A DNA stretch of 64,000 bases, from NCBI GenBank assembly GCA_910579735.1, contig CAJTUZ010000001.1, positions 186,001 through 250,000 of the forward strand. The letters run 5' to 3'. Below are positions 50,821 to 61,003 of the stretch, one piece after another. The stretch comes from an uncultured Lachnospiraceae bacterium. GTDB lineage: Bacteria > Bacillota > Clostridia > Lachnospirales > Lachnospiraceae. Both the position numbers and the translations under genes were made by a program. The notes beneath the pieces were generated by a model that was given only the letters and a program-made list of their open reading frames with translations, ran no database searches and was not told the origin of the DNA. The first letter of the stretch is position 1. Every line of letters starts with the position of its first letter.

Positions 50821-53800
50821 ATGTACCATTGCCGCGTTCATTTTTATTTTATCGGATCAAATTGCAGAGTGGCGGATGTGATAAAGGAGATGGCGCCGTT
50901 AGAGCATTTTACGCACGAATTTTCAGAAAACGGCGGCGGTTTAGAAGACCTGGCGGCCGATGCAGACGTCATATTTGTGAATCTTCAGGGTTTGGATGCG
51001 GAAAAGACACTGCGTGAGCTTGCAGAAAAGAAGAAGCAGGGAGCAGAAGTGATTCTGCTTGCGGATAAGGATGCGTTTATACATCTTGAAGACAATCTGT
51101 CAAAGATAAGCGATGTATGGACTATGCCGATGTCGGATCAAGAGATCGAATTTCGTTTCACCAAATGGCAGCAGGCATGCAAAATGCGCAAGGATGCATG
51201 GCAGACGAGCCATTATCTGGAAGAGACGATTAATCACATTCCGAATCTGGTATGGTATAAGGATAAAGATGGCGTTCATGAAAAGGTGAACGACAGCTTC
51301 TGCCGGACGGTCAATAAGACGAAAAAACAGGTGGAAGGCAGGCGGCACGCCTATATATGGGATGTAGAGCAGGACGATCCGGCCTGTATCGAATCGGAAA
51401 ACGAAGTCATGACAAAGCGGGAGACCTGTATTTCCGAAGAAACGATCCAGACAGGGGAAGGATTAAGGACTCTGACTACATATAAATCTCCGCTCTATAA
51501 TCTGGATGGCAGCGTTATGGGAACCGTCGGCGTTGCGATCGACGTAACGCAGGAGCGGGCTTACGAAAGAGAAATTCTAAGTAAGAACCAGACGCTGGAA
51601 ACGATCTTTACGACGATAGACTGCGGTGTGATGCGCCATACGGCAAACGGAGAAAGGATCATCAGCGTTAACAGAGCGGCTTTAAAAATATTGGGTTATG
51701 AATCTCTGGCCGAATTACAGGAGGCCGGATTTGACATGGTTGCGCCTTCTGTTGTGGAAGAGGACAGAAAGCGGCTTGAGGAATGCATCATGTCGCTGAA
51801 AGAAGCAGGCGATAACGTCAGCGTGGAATATCGTGTGAAACATAAGAACGGGGATATTCTGCATGTCATGGGCAGCATCAAACTCCTGGTGGAGAACGGG
51901 GAGTTAATATACCAGCGTTTCCTGTTGGACTGTACCGAACAGAAGATGCAGGAGAAGAAAAAAGAGAGACGGCATACCGAGCTGATCCGGGCGCTGAGCA
52001 CGGATTACAGTCTTGTATGCTTTGTGGATCTGCATACAGGGTGCAGCATTCCGATACAGAACAATGACGAGAATGAACGTGCGTTTGAAGCCATTTTCAG
52101 CGGAGAAGCGCCGTATAAAGACTGTATGGAGCGTTATATACAGGAATTTGTTCACGAAGAAGACAGGGAAATGCTACGGGAAGAGTCTTCCTTGGAGAAT
52201 CTGCAGAAAGAACTGTCGGAGAATCAGATCTGTTATATAAGTTACCGGACTTATAGAAACAATACGGTCAAATATTTCCAGATGAAGGCCGTATATGCGG
52301 GCAACGACGAGGGAGAGAACGGGATAGTCCTGGGTCTGCGCAGTGTGGATGCAGAGACCCGTAAAGAAATGGAGCAGAGAGATCTGCTTGAAAATGCGCT
52401 TTCACAGGCCAATAGAGCGAGCAAGGCAAAGAGCGTATTCCTATCCAATATGTCGCATGATATCCGTACGCCGATGAATGCTATCGTCGGATTTACGAAT
52501 TTGGCCATTTCACATATTGAGAATAAGGATCAGGTGGCGGAATATCTGCAAAAGATCATGACTTCGGGCAATCATCTGCTCAGTCTGATCAATGACGTAC
52601 TGGATATGAGCCATATCGAGAGCGGCAAGATCCATCTGGAAGAAAAGGAGTGCAGCCTGCCCGACATTCTGCACGGACTGCGTAATATTCTGCAGGCGGA
52701 TATTCATGCCAAACAGCTGGAACTGCAGATCGATACGGTAGATGTTCTGGATGAGGATATTTACTGCGATAAGCTGCGTTTAAACCAGGTGCTCCTGAAT
52801 CTTCTCAGCAATTCGGTGAAATATACGGGCGCAGGCGGTATCGTCAGCATGCGGATCACCGAGAAAGCCGGAGCGCCGGCCGGATATGCCAATTATGAAT
52901 TTGTGATCAGAGATACCGGTATCGGTATGAGCGAAGAATTTGTACATCATATTTTCGAGCCGTTCGAAAGAGAGAAGAATACGACGATCAGCGGCATTCA
53001 GGGAACCGGACTGGGGATGGCCATAACGAAGAACATCGTCGATCTGATGAACGGTTCTATCAGTGTGACAAGTAAGCTGGGCGAAGGCACGGAATTCAGG
53101 GTTTCCTTTATGTTCCGGCTGCATGCCGAAGCCAAGGAAGCGCAGAAGATACCGGAACTGAAAAACTGCCGGGCGCTTGTAGTAGACGATGATTTTAACA
53201 CCTGTGACAGTGTTTCCTATATGCTTGGGCAGCTCGGCCTGCGTGCAGAATGGACCTTATCGGGCAAAGAGGCGGTGCTTCGTACCCGTCAGGCGATCGC
53301 GCGTGAGGATGATTACAGCGTTTATATCGTTGACTGGCTGCTGCCCGATATGAACGGTGTGGAAGTAGCCAGAAGGATCCGCAAGGAGACAGGAGGCAAT
53401 GTGCCTGTCATCGTGCTTACCGCTTACGATTGGACAGATATTGAAGAAGAGGCCAAGGATGCCGGCGTTGTGGCATTTTGCAGTAAACCCCTGTTTTTAT
53501 CGGAATTAAGAAACTGCTTGAATTCCGTGATCAAGCCGGATCAGACAGAAGAAAAGATAGTTGAAAAAACAGGCGGGAAGCGTAATACGGGACGGATCCT
53601 TCTGGCCGAAGATATTGACTTAAATCAGGAGATCGCCGTGGCGATTTTAGGGGATGCCGGATTTACGACGGAAGTTGCCAATAATGGACAGATCGCCGTG
53701 GATATGTTAAAGAAGTCAGAACCCGGATATTATAAACTGATCCTTATGGATGTCCAGATGCCTGTAATGGGCGGTTACGAGGCAACCAGAACGATCAGAC

Positions 53801-53964
53801 AGCTTGAGAACAAGCAGCTGGCATCCATACCGATCATTGCCATGACGGCCAATGCCTTTGAGGAAGACAAGAAGGAAGCCCTGGAGTGCGGCATGAACGG
53901 GCATATTGCCAAACCGATTGATATTGCGGTACTGCTTTCTACCCTGGATAAGATAATGGACTAA
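50821..53964 (+). CDS. Hybrid sensor histidine kinase with pseudo-receiver, PAS and two receiver domains
   Basis: 1047 residues, no membrane span. The N-terminus (5-118) has the alternating pattern of a receiver domain, but the acceptor position is N54 (VIFVNLQGLD). PAS-like domains follow at about 132-245, 255-372 and 385-510. The kinase core has H546 (SNMSHDIRTPMNAI), N-box NLLSNSVKYTG and GTGLGM. Two true receivers end the protein, with D838 (VYIVDWLLPDMNG) and D977 (LILMDVQMPVMGG). Phosphoryl groups would flow within the protein and to a separate HPt or regulator not identified. The helicase gene starts 20 bases after the stop, likely on the same transcript. Confidence 0.92.
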   Translation: MYHCRVHFYFIGSNCRVADVIKEMAPLEHFTHEFSENGGGLEDLAADADVIFVNLQGLDAEKTLRELAEKKKQGAEVILLADKDAFIHLEDNLSKISDVWTMPMSDQEIEFRFTKWQQACKMRKDAWQTSHYLEETINHIPNLVWYKDKDGVHEKVNDSFCRTVNKTKKQVEGRRHAYIWDVEQDDPACIESENEVMTKRETCISEETIQTGEGLRTLTTYKSPLYNLDGSVMGTVGVAIDVTQERAYEREILSKNQTLETIFTTIDCGVMRHTANGERIISVNRAALKILGYESLAELQEAGFDMVAPSVVEEDRKRLEECIMSLKEAGDNVSVEYRVKHKNGDILHVMGSIKLLVENGELIYQRFLLDCTEQKMQEKKKERRHTELIRALSTDYSLVCFVDLHTGCSIPIQNNDENERAFEAIFSGEAPYKDCMERYIQEFVHEEDREMLREESSLENLQKELSENQICYISYRTYRNNTVKYFQMKAVYAGNDEGENGIVLGLRSVDAETRKEMEQRDLLENALSQANRASKAKSVFLSNMSHDIRTPMNAIVGFTNLAISHIENKDQVAEYLQKIMTSGNHLLSLINDVLDMSHIESGKIHLEEKECSLPDILHGLRNILQADIHAKQLELQIDTVDVLDEDIYCDKLRLNQVLLNLLSNSVKYTGAGGIVSMRITEKAGAPAGYANYEFVIRDTGIGMSEEFVHHIFEPFEREKNTTISGIQGTGLGMAITKNIVDLMNGSISVTSKLGEGTEFRVSFMFRLHAEAKEAQKIPELKNCRALVVDDDFNTCDSVSYMLGQLGLRAEWTLSGKEAVLRTRQAIAREDDYSVYIVDWLLPDMNGVEVARRIRKETGGNVPVIVLTAYDWTDIEEEAKDAGVVAFCSKPLFLSELRNCLNSVIKPDQTEEKIVEKTGGKRNTGRILLAEDIDLNQEIAVAILGDAGFTTEVANNGQIAVDMLKKSEPGYYKLILMDVQMPVMGGYEATRTIRQLENKQLASIPIIAMTANAFEEDKKEALECGMNGHIAKPIDIAVLLSTLDKIMD

Positions 53965-53984
53965 GCGTGTATGGGAGCTTCAAA

Positions 53985-56900
53985 ATGGATAATTGTTTGC
54001 GGCTGTTTGAGGCACAGACGGCAGAGTGGTTTGAGAAAACGTTAGGCGGACCTACGCCTGTACAGGAACTGGCCTGGCCTGCTATTGCCGCCGGCGGACA
54101 TGTGCTGGTATCGGCGCCTACCGGAACCGGTAAGACACTTTCCGCCTTTCTGGTGTTTCTTGACAGAATGAAGAAAATGGCGGAACAGGGGACATTAGAG
54201 CGGGAATTATGCCTGATCTATGTTTCGCCCCTGAAATCGCTGGCCGCGGATATCCGTGAGAATTTGAAAAAACCGCTTTCGGGGATCGGTGCGGAAGGCC
54301 TGCTTACGATAGGCATACGTACCGGAGACACAACCCAGAGCGAAAGACAGAAGATGGTGAGGAAACCGCCGCATATTCTGATCATTACACCGGAATCTCT
54401 TTATCTGATGCTGACCTCCAAAACGGGACAAAATGTCTTATGTACGGCACAGGCAGTCATCATTGATGAACTGCATGCACTGATCGATACCAAAAGAGGG
54501 GCGCACCTGATGCTTTCTCTGGCCAGACTCGATATTCTGTGCAGAAGAAAGCTGCAGCGCATCGGATTGTCTGCGACGATCTCCCCGCTTTCCGGAGCGG
54601 CGCAGTATTTGGCGCCGGAGCCGGTTTGTATCGCAGCGCCTTCTATGGAGAAGAAAATAGAACTTGAGGTTCTCGGTTCTTATGTAGATGTCAAAAAGAG
54701 AAAGAAAGACCCTCTCTGGCAGGAACTTTCCGCGCTCGTATACCAATACTGCGAGGGCAGAAGGAGTGTTGTCGCCTTTGTGGAGGGCAGAAGATATGCA
54801 GAAAAACTTGCATATTATGTAAATTTGATGGGCGGAGAAGATTTCGCCAGAGTACATCATGGAAGTTTATCGAAAGAACAGCGTCAGGAGACGGAGCAGG
54901 CTTTACGGGAAGGCAGGCTTCGTCTTTTGTGTGCAACTTCGTCGATGGAGCTTGGCATCGATGTGGGAGAGATCGATCAGGTGCTGCAGGTAGGCTGTCC
55001 GCGTACGATTTCAAGCACGATGCAGAGGCTTGGCCGTGCAGGACATAATCCGTTTCGTACAAGCACGATGTATCTGTTCCCGCGGACGCCTGCGGAGAGT
55101 CTTTTATGCGGCATGACGGCGGAACTCGCGCGAAAGGGTTATGTAGAAGCGATGAATCCGCCGGAGGCATGTTTTGACATTCTTGCACAGCATCTTGTTT
55201 CGATGGCGGCCTTTAAAGGGTATGAAGTAGATGATGTGATGGAGATCCTGCCGAGAGCATGGCCCTTCCGTAACGTGACAAAAGAGGATGTAAAATCGGT
55301 GCTGTGCATGTTGGCGGGAGATTATGAACACAAAAGGGACGTACCGGTCCGACCCAGGATCCTGTATGACAGGATCAACGAAAGAGTGGAGGGAGACGGG
55401 TACAGCAGAATGCTTGCCGTTTCTGCAGGCGGTACGATTCCGGATAAGGGACTTTATACCGTCCGCACCGAAGACGGCGTCAAGGTCGGTGAGGCGGATG
55501 AAGAATTTGTATATGAAAGCAGGGTGGGAGACCGCTTTATATTAGGCGCTTTTGCATGGAGGATCCTTGATATCGGCAAAGATACGGTAGCGGTCACTCA
55601 GGCTCCTGTAGAAGGGGCAAGGCTTCCTTTCTGGAAGGGAGAAATAAAAGGAAGAAGCAAAGAAACCGGCAGATATTTCGGACAGATCCTGCGGACGCTG
55701 CAGGAAGCCGGTTCGGATAAAAGGATGGAGCGTATCTTGGAGGAGATGGGACTGGACGCATCGGCTGCAAAACTTTCCGGACAGTATCTGCAGCGCCAGA
55801 TCGCGCACACGGGAAGCCTTCCAAATGACAAAACGATCGTGGCGGAGCATTTCGTCGACCGGTCCGGCAACAGCCAGCTTATGTTCCATTCGATTTTCGG
55901 AAGGCGCATCAATGCACCGTTAGCGCTGCTTGCGGCGCAGCGCATCAAAGAAGAATTCGCCATTGACGTAGGCTGTGTAGATGAAGAGGATGGCTTTTTG
56001 CTGTATTCTTATGGGGACAGGGCGCTGCCGGAACGGGCGCTTGAGCGTATTGTGCCCGAAACGGCCGAAACGATTCTGTCGCTTTTACTGCCGTCTACCC
56101 CCCTTTTTAATATGGCTTTCCGCTATAACTGCGGACGGGCGCTTATGATGGGCGTACGTAAAAGCGGAAGACAGCCGCTTTGGATGCAGCGCTTAAAAAG
56201 CGCGGAAATGTTAGAGTATATCGTGCGGGAGGATGACCATCCGCTGATCCGCGAGACTAGAAGAGAATGTATGGAACAACTCTGGGATGCGGCAGGCGTA
56301 ACAGAACTTCTGTTTCAGATCCGTTCCGGTGAAGTGACAGTGCGGGAGATCTATACGGAAACACCTTCGCCGATGTCGCTTCCCCTGCAGTGGGAACAGG
56401 AAGCGGCCGTCATGTATGACTATGCGCCTACACCCCGTGGGATACATGCCGCAGTGGAAGAGGCGCTGCGCAGGCAGTCGAAAGAGATGATTGCGCCGGG
56501 AGAGGAAGAACTTATGCAGGCGCAGGAACGGTCGAAACTGCCGGCGGATGAAAAGCAGCTCCATTCGCTGCTGATGGCCGAAGGCGATCTTGCAGCGGGA
56601 GAACTGGACGTGCCGGTGGAATGGCTGGAAAAACTGGCCGGGGAAGGCCGCGTATGCTATTTGGAACAGGGACTCTGGATTGCTGTAGAGCAGGAAGAGG
56701 AATACAGGACCGCACTTGAGAGCAATGCCGCCGGAGAAGAAGCGCTGCATATCGTCCGTCGGATGCTGCGCTACCGCGGCGCGGCTGACGTGCGGCAGAC
56801 GGCGCAGCGCTACGGCTGGCAGGAAGAAGATGCGCGGGCGGTTTTAAAAGAACTATGCCATAGAGGAGAAGTGGTTGAGACTTCCAAAACTCAAGAACCG

Positions 56901-58121
56901 GATGAAAAACTCTACTATCATAGCATAGTTTATAAACGTGCCGGCATGCGGACACTGCAAAACAGGAGACATGAAATTTCCACATGTCCTTCCGAAAGTT
57001 ATGCGGCGCTTGTCATGTCCCGGATCAGGCGCAGCGCTCCGCCGGAAGAATGTCTGCACGATGCGCTTACGCTGCTGTCCGGTACGGCATATGCGGCGTC
57101 TTTATGGGAAGAAGTGATACTGCCGGCGCGGACTGTGAACTACCGGGAAAATATGCTTGATGCGCTGCTTGCGTCCGGCACATTTTTCTGGCATCTGTGC
57201 GAAAACGGGAAACTGCGGTTTGATCCGCTTTCGGATATCGATTGGGATGCGGCGCCGGAAGTTCTGCCAGATATGCCGCTTACGGAACAGGAGTGCCTTA
57301 TGGCGGAGATGCTGAGAAAACGGGGAGCCTGTTTTATGCAGGCATTAAACGGCGTGCTGCCGGAAGGTTCCGCATATGACGTACTGCTTTCCCTGATGGA
57401 AAAAGGAATCGTAAACGCGGACAGCTTTGCGCCTGTGCGGCTTTTGCTGAACCGGAAAAAGATAGAGAGATCGGCGGCAAGGCAGCGGGTGGGAGCACGT
57501 GTAAAGGCGCTGCATGCGGGACGCTGCGATCTGGTACGGCCGCTTAAAACCCTGCCGGTAGAAGAACAGATGGAGCGCTGCTTTGACAGGTATGCGATCC
57601 TGTGCCGGGAAACGGCCGCCGCTTACGGCCTGTCGTGGCAGGAGGCGCTTTCGGTTCTGCGCGTCAGAGAATATACGGGACAGGTCAGAAGGGGCTATTT
57701 CGTGGAAGGACTGTCCGGCGCGCAGTTTATCCGGACAAAGGATTTCGAAGGGGTAACGGCGGCGCTGCTTCATCCGTGCGGCGGGACCGTCTGGCTGAAT
57801 GCGGCGGATCCCATGCAGCCGTGGGGAAAAGTACTGCCGCACGCAAAAGAGAGGGCATTTACCAATGTGCCGGGATCTGCAGCGGCATTTCGTAACGGAA
57901 TACCCGCCGCAGTCTTTGAAAGGCAGGGGAAAACGCTGCGTGTTTTTGCATTGGAGGGACTGTCCGAACTGATCGCCCTGTTCGCGGAAGAATACAGGAA
58001 GGGCAGACTTTATGCCGGCAGGAAAAGGATCGTTGTGACGGACTATCCGAAAGAGGCGGCACAGGCGCTTGCGGGAAGCGGTTTTATGAAGGAAATGCAG
58101 GATTATGTTCTGTACCGCTGA
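53985..58121 (+). CDS. lhr: Large Lhr-type ATP-dependent helicase
   Basis: 1378 residues. Superfamily 2 helicase motifs are clear: Q-motif TPVQELAWPAI, motif I APTGTGKTLSAF (K50), PLKSLAADI, DELHALID motif II, GLSATISPL motif III, CATSSMELGIDVGEIDQV and QRLGRAGHN motif VI. The long C-terminal part contains the Lhr winged-helix and beta-barrel regions seen in full-length Lhr proteins; the length is close to 1400 residues, as in that class. Lhr acts on DNA (3' to 5') and is induced with repair genes in some bacteria. The start is ATG at 53985, with GGGAG 7 bases upstream. It may share a transcript with the hybrid kinase. Confidence 0.92.
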   Translation: MDNCLRLFEAQTAEWFEKTLGGPTPVQELAWPAIAAGGHVLVSAPTGTGKTLSAFLVFLDRMKKMAEQGTLERELCLIYVSPLKSLAADIRENLKKPLSGIGAEGLLTIGIRTGDTTQSERQKMVRKPPHILIITPESLYLMLTSKTGQNVLCTAQAVIIDELHALIDTKRGAHLMLSLARLDILCRRKLQRIGLSATISPLSGAAQYLAPEPVCIAAPSMEKKIELEVLGSYVDVKKRKKDPLWQELSALVYQYCEGRRSVVAFVEGRRYAEKLAYYVNLMGGEDFARVHHGSLSKEQRQETEQALREGRLRLLCATSSMELGIDVGEIDQVLQVGCPRTISSTMQRLGRAGHNPFRTSTMYLFPRTPAESLLCGMTAELARKGYVEAMNPPEACFDILAQHLVSMAAFKGYEVDDVMEILPRAWPFRNVTKEDVKSVLCMLAGDYEHKRDVPVRPRILYDRINERVEGDGYSRMLAVSAGGTIPDKGLYTVRTEDGVKVGEADEEFVYESRVGDRFILGAFAWRILDIGKDTVAVTQAPVEGARLPFWKGEIKGRSKETGRYFGQILRTLQEAGSDKRMERILEEMGLDASAAKLSGQYLQRQIAHTGSLPNDKTIVAEHFVDRSGNSQLMFHSIFGRRINAPLALLAAQRIKEEFAIDVGCVDEEDGFLLYSYGDRALPERALERIVPETAETILSLLLPSTPLFNMAFRYNCGRALMMGVRKSGRQPLWMQRLKSAEMLEYIVREDDHPLIRETRRECMEQLWDAAGVTELLFQIRSGEVTVREIYTETPSPMSLPLQWEQEAAVMYDYAPTPRGIHAAVEEALRRQSKEMIAPGEEELMQAQERSKLPADEKQLHSLLMAEGDLAAGELDVPVEWLEKLAGEGRVCYLEQGLWIAVEQEEEYRTALESNAAGEEALHIVRRMLRYRGAADVRQTAQRYGWQEEDARAVLKELCHRGEVVETSKTQEPDEKLYYHSIVYKRAGMRTLQNRRHEISTCPSESYAALVMSRIRRSAPPEECLHDALTLLSGTAYAASLWEEVILPARTVNYRENMLDALLASGTFFWHLCENGKLRFDPLSDIDWDAAPEVLPDMPLTEQECLMAEMLRKRGACFMQALNGVLPEGSAYDVLLSLMEKGIVNADSFAPVRLLLNRKKIERSAARQRVGARVKALHAGRCDLVRPLKTLPVEEQMERCFDRYAILCRETAAAYGLSWQEALSVLRVREYTGQVRRGYFVEGLSGAQFIRTKDFEGVTAALLHPCGGTVWLNAADPMQPWGKVLPHAKERAFTNVPGSAAAFRNGIPAAVFERQGKTLRVFALEGLSELIALFAEEYRKGRLYAGRKRIVVTDYPKEAAQALAGSGFMKEMQDYVLYR

Positions 58122-58158
58122 ATTACCATAATTTTCTCGGATATTTTGGTGCATAATA

Positions 58159-58188
58159 TTGACAATTGTGGTGAAAAAGTGTTATTTT
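58159..58188 (+). promoter_or_regulatory. Promoter for the REC-HD-GYP signalling operon
   Basis: Consensus TTGACA (58159-58164) followed after 18 bases by TATTTT (58183-58188). It would leave a leader of about 140 bases before the first gene. Confidence 0.5.
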
Positions 58189-58331
58189 ATTAGTAATTGA
58201 GAAACTTTTGGAAATAGTGTGCGTTTATCGTACATGGTTGCCTTTATTTTCCGGATGGAAGAAAATGTTGTGACCAGATGATTTATCAGGAAATTTATGA
58301 AGAAATATAATGCAGGAGATGGTGCGCGAAA

Positions 58332-59429
58332 ATGGAGACAGTGAACAAAAAACAGCAGATTTTGATTGTTGACGACGAAGAAGTAAACAGAGAAATACTC
58401 AAAGAGATGTTCCGGGAAGGAATTTATGAGCTGATCGAAGCGGAGAATGGCGAAGACGCTATTTCCAAGCTGAAAGAAAATGACAATATCGTACTGGTGC
58501 TTCTGGATATTGTAATGCCTATCATGGATGGCTTCGGCGTATTGAAATATATGCACCAGCAGGAGTTATTGGATCCTATTCCGGTTATCCTGATCACAAG
58601 CGAAGATGCGCTTGACAGCGAGGATCAGGCATATTCTTTCGGTGTTGCGGATGTTATACATAAACCTTTCTATCCCCATATCGTAAAAAGAAGAAGCAGA
58701 AATATTATCGATCTGTATCAGCATAAACATAATATGGAGGTCCGCCTGAAGGAACAGGAGGAAGAGATCAGGGAGCAGGAGAAGAAGATCCGTGAGAACT
58801 CCGAGTTTATGATCGATACGCTCAGCTCCGTTGTAGAGGCAAGAAGCGCAGAGACGGGCGAGCATACGAGAAGAATCAAATATTTTACGCGGATCATGTT
58901 AAAATATCTGATGAAATATTATCCGAAATACGGCATAACACAGGAACAGCTCGATGAAATTGCCAGAGCGTCCGCACTGCATGATATTGGCAAGATCGGT
59001 ATTCCGGATGCGATCCTGCTGAAACCGGGACGTTTGACCCCGGAAGAATTTGAGATCATGAAAACGCATACGACGATCGGCTGTGAGATCCTTGAAAAAT
59101 CCTATAAGGACCAGACCAGCGAGTTTTACCGGTATGCATACGATATCTGCCGCTATCATCATGAAAGATGGGACGGTAAAGGCTATCCGGACCACTTGCA
59201 GGGAGACGAGATTCCGATCTATACACAGGTAGTTGCCATTGCGGATGTTTATGATGCGCTGGTAAGTCCGAGAGTTTATAAAAGTGCCTATGCCAACGGC
59301 ATGGCATATGATATGATCATGAACGGGGAGTGCGGTCAGTTCTCACCGGATGTACTGGAATGTTTTGCGCTTGCTAAGGAAGATTTCTTCAATGTTGTAG
59401 AAGTAATTAAGATGTTTGATTTTGCATAA
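58332..59429 (+). CDS. REC-HD-GYP response regulator, predicted cyclic di-GMP phosphodiesterase
   Basis: 365 residues. The receiver (10-130) has the acidic pair DD (14-15), phosphoacceptor D59 (VLLDIVMPIMDG) and KPF lysine. A heptad-rich coiled linker (135-158) leads to an HD-GYP domain with GEHTRRI (H178), HDIGK (H217-D218), KTHTTIG, HHERWDGKGYP and ADVYDAL, so every catalytic residue expected is present. It is the only fully intact one of the three such proteins in the window. It should hydrolyse cyclic di-GMP under phosphorylation control, perhaps by the PAS kinase downstream. Confidence 0.94.
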   Translation: METVNKKQQILIVDDEEVNREILKEMFREGIYELIEAENGEDAISKLKENDNIVLVLLDIVMPIMDGFGVLKYMHQQELLDPIPVILITSEDALDSEDQAYSFGVADVIHKPFYPHIVKRRSRNIIDLYQHKHNMEVRLKEQEEEIREQEKKIRENSEFMIDTLSSVVEARSAETGEHTRRIKYFTRIMLKYLMKYYPKYGITQEQLDEIARASALHDIGKIGIPDAILLKPGRLTPEEFEIMKTHTTIGCEILEKSYKDQTSEFYRYAYDICRYHHERWDGKGYPDHLQGDEIPIYTQVVAIADVYDALVSPRVYKSAYANGMAYDMIMNGECGQFSPDVLECFALAKEDFFNVVEVIKMFDFA

Positions 59430-59438
59430 AAAGCCAGA

Positions 59439-59476
59439 AACAGGCAGCAAAGAAAAGGGGTTTTTTGCTGCCTGTT
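59439..59476 (+). terminator. 13-pair hairpin between the HD-GYP and PAS-kinase genes
   Basis: 59439-59451 pairs perfectly with 59464-59476. The loop is purine-rich and ends in T. There is no T run after the stem, so it may attenuate rather than stop transcription. A consensus promoter follows at once. Confidence 0.6.
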
Positions 59477-59480
59477 AGCA

Positions 59481-59508
59481 TTGACACAGTCTGTAGGGGG
59501 GATATAAT
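59481..59508 (+). promoter_or_regulatory. Consensus promoter overlapping the PAS-kinase start codon
   Basis: TTGACA (59481-59486), 16 bases, TATAAT (59503-59508), both perfect. The -10 box overlaps the ATG at 59507 chosen for the kinase, so transcription from it would start inside the gene. Either the box is fortuitous or the translation start used by this transcript is further downstream. Confidence 0.5.
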
Positions 59509-60943
59509 GGAATGGAGTGAAACCGGCGCTTTTCCGATCGAAGACGCGTTGGAGATGATTTTCATATTTGACCGGACAGGAATTATTTTATATGCGAATG
59601 CTGCGGCTAAGACGAAGTTGGAATACGAAGAAGAATTGTGCGGCAGGCATATCACCGATATTTTTCCGGGCACGTTTAAATCCGCAGACGGCGGCTTTGA
59701 GACGGAGTATCCGTTTGGACATAAGCTGCAGAGCCTTGTGGCATATCGTAAGAATCTCACCTGTTTCCCGGTGGAAGCAAGAATTATTGAAAGTGAAGAA
59801 CAGAAGGAAAAGTATATCTGCATGGCCAATGATGTTCTGGAGAAAGAATATCTGAACCGTGAGATTACACATGTCAAGCAGGAAGCGGAACAGGCGCTGA
59901 AAGTAAAGTCGGAGTTTGTAGCCAATGTAACGCATGAACTTCGTACGCCGGTCAACGGCGTGCTCGGCAATACGAAAGAACTGCTTGAGAAAGTAAAAGA
60001 CGAACATATTTTAAAGTCTTTGCGGCTGATAGAACGCTGCTGCGGCGACATGAATAAGATTATCAATAACATTCTGGATTTTTCCAAACTGGAAGCGGGG
60101 AAATTCACGTTAGAACCCCGCAGGTTCCATTTCAGGAATATGCTGGATTACGTAAGATCCCAGCATATCAATAAACTGACTGAAAAGGGACTTGGTTTCT
60201 TTATGACGGTATCGCCTCAGATACCGGAATATATTGTCGGAGACGAACTTCGTATTGTACAGATTTTGAACAATCTTTTATCCAATGCCCAGAAATTTAC
60301 ATCGGTTGGAAAGATTACCGTAGAAGTCGTCAGAACCGCTCGTGTAAATGATAAAATAGAATTGTTTTTTATTGTAAAAGATACCGGGATCGGTATCGAC
60401 AAAGCCGATAAGGATAAGCTTTTCCAGAGCTTTTCCCAGGTGGACGCCTCTATTTCCAGGAAATACGGCGGTACGGGACTGGGACTGAATATCTGTAAAC
60501 AGCTCGTGGAATTAATGGGCGGCAAGATTGAAGTAGAAGGAGAGAAGAATAAGGGAAGTATGTTTTCTTTCTCAATCTGGGTAGGGATCTGCGAAGAGGA
60601 AGAGCTGCCCGTCCAGGCGGAAGACGGCGAGGCGGCGGCCCGTGCGAATCTGTTTGCGATGCCTCCCGCAGAAGAAGAGGAAAGCAATCCGGAAGACGTG
60701 ATGTGCTACGGAACACAGGAGAATAAAGAGGCCTTAAAGAAAAATCTTTCGAAACTGATCCTGTGTGTCGAGATGGAAAACTGGGAGAAGGCGGAAATGT
60801 TCATGGAAACGATCAGGCAGCTGACACAGAATGCGCCGCGTGAAGTAAGCCGTGTGATCCTGAAATTAAAGATGGCGGTACAGAAGGAGAATTACGAGAA
60901 GGTCAATGCCGGATATGAAGAAATCAATACGCTTCTTCAATAA
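59507..60943 (+). CDS. PAS-domain histidine kinase
   Basis: 478 residues, soluble. A PAS-like sensor (10-112) precedes the kinase core with H143 (VANVTHELRTPVNGV), N-box NNLLSNAQKFT, DTGIGIDKADKD and GGTGLGLNI. An acidic linker (370-400) leads to a C-terminal helical bundle (405-478) that looks like an HPt module but has no histidine at all. The start is ATG at 59507, preceded by a G-rich AGGGGGG; a frame opening at 59465 lacks a site. Its position between two HD-GYP regulators suggests that it phosphorylates one or both. Confidence 0.9.
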   Translation: MEWSETGAFPIEDALEMIFIFDRTGIILYANAAAKTKLEYEEELCGRHITDIFPGTFKSADGGFETEYPFGHKLQSLVAYRKNLTCFPVEARIIESEEQKEKYICMANDVLEKEYLNREITHVKQEAEQALKVKSEFVANVTHELRTPVNGVLGNTKELLEKVKDEHILKSLRLIERCCGDMNKIINNILDFSKLEAGKFTLEPRRFHFRNMLDYVRSQHINKLTEKGLGFFMTVSPQIPEYIVGDELRIVQILNNLLSNAQKFTSVGKITVEVVRTARVNDKIELFFIVKDTGIGIDKADKDKLFQSFSQVDASISRKYGGTGLGLNICKQLVELMGGKIEVEGEKNKGSMFSFSIWVGICEEEELPVQAEDGEAAARANLFAMPPAEEEESNPEDVMCYGTQENKEALKKNLSKLILCVEMENWEKAEMFMETIRQLTQNAPREVSRVILKLKMAVQKENYEKVNAGYEEINTLLQ

Positions 60944-61003
60944 AGAAAGTATTTATATCGCTTATTACATAGAAACTTTTCAGATAAGAAGAGAGGTGTA
61001 TAT

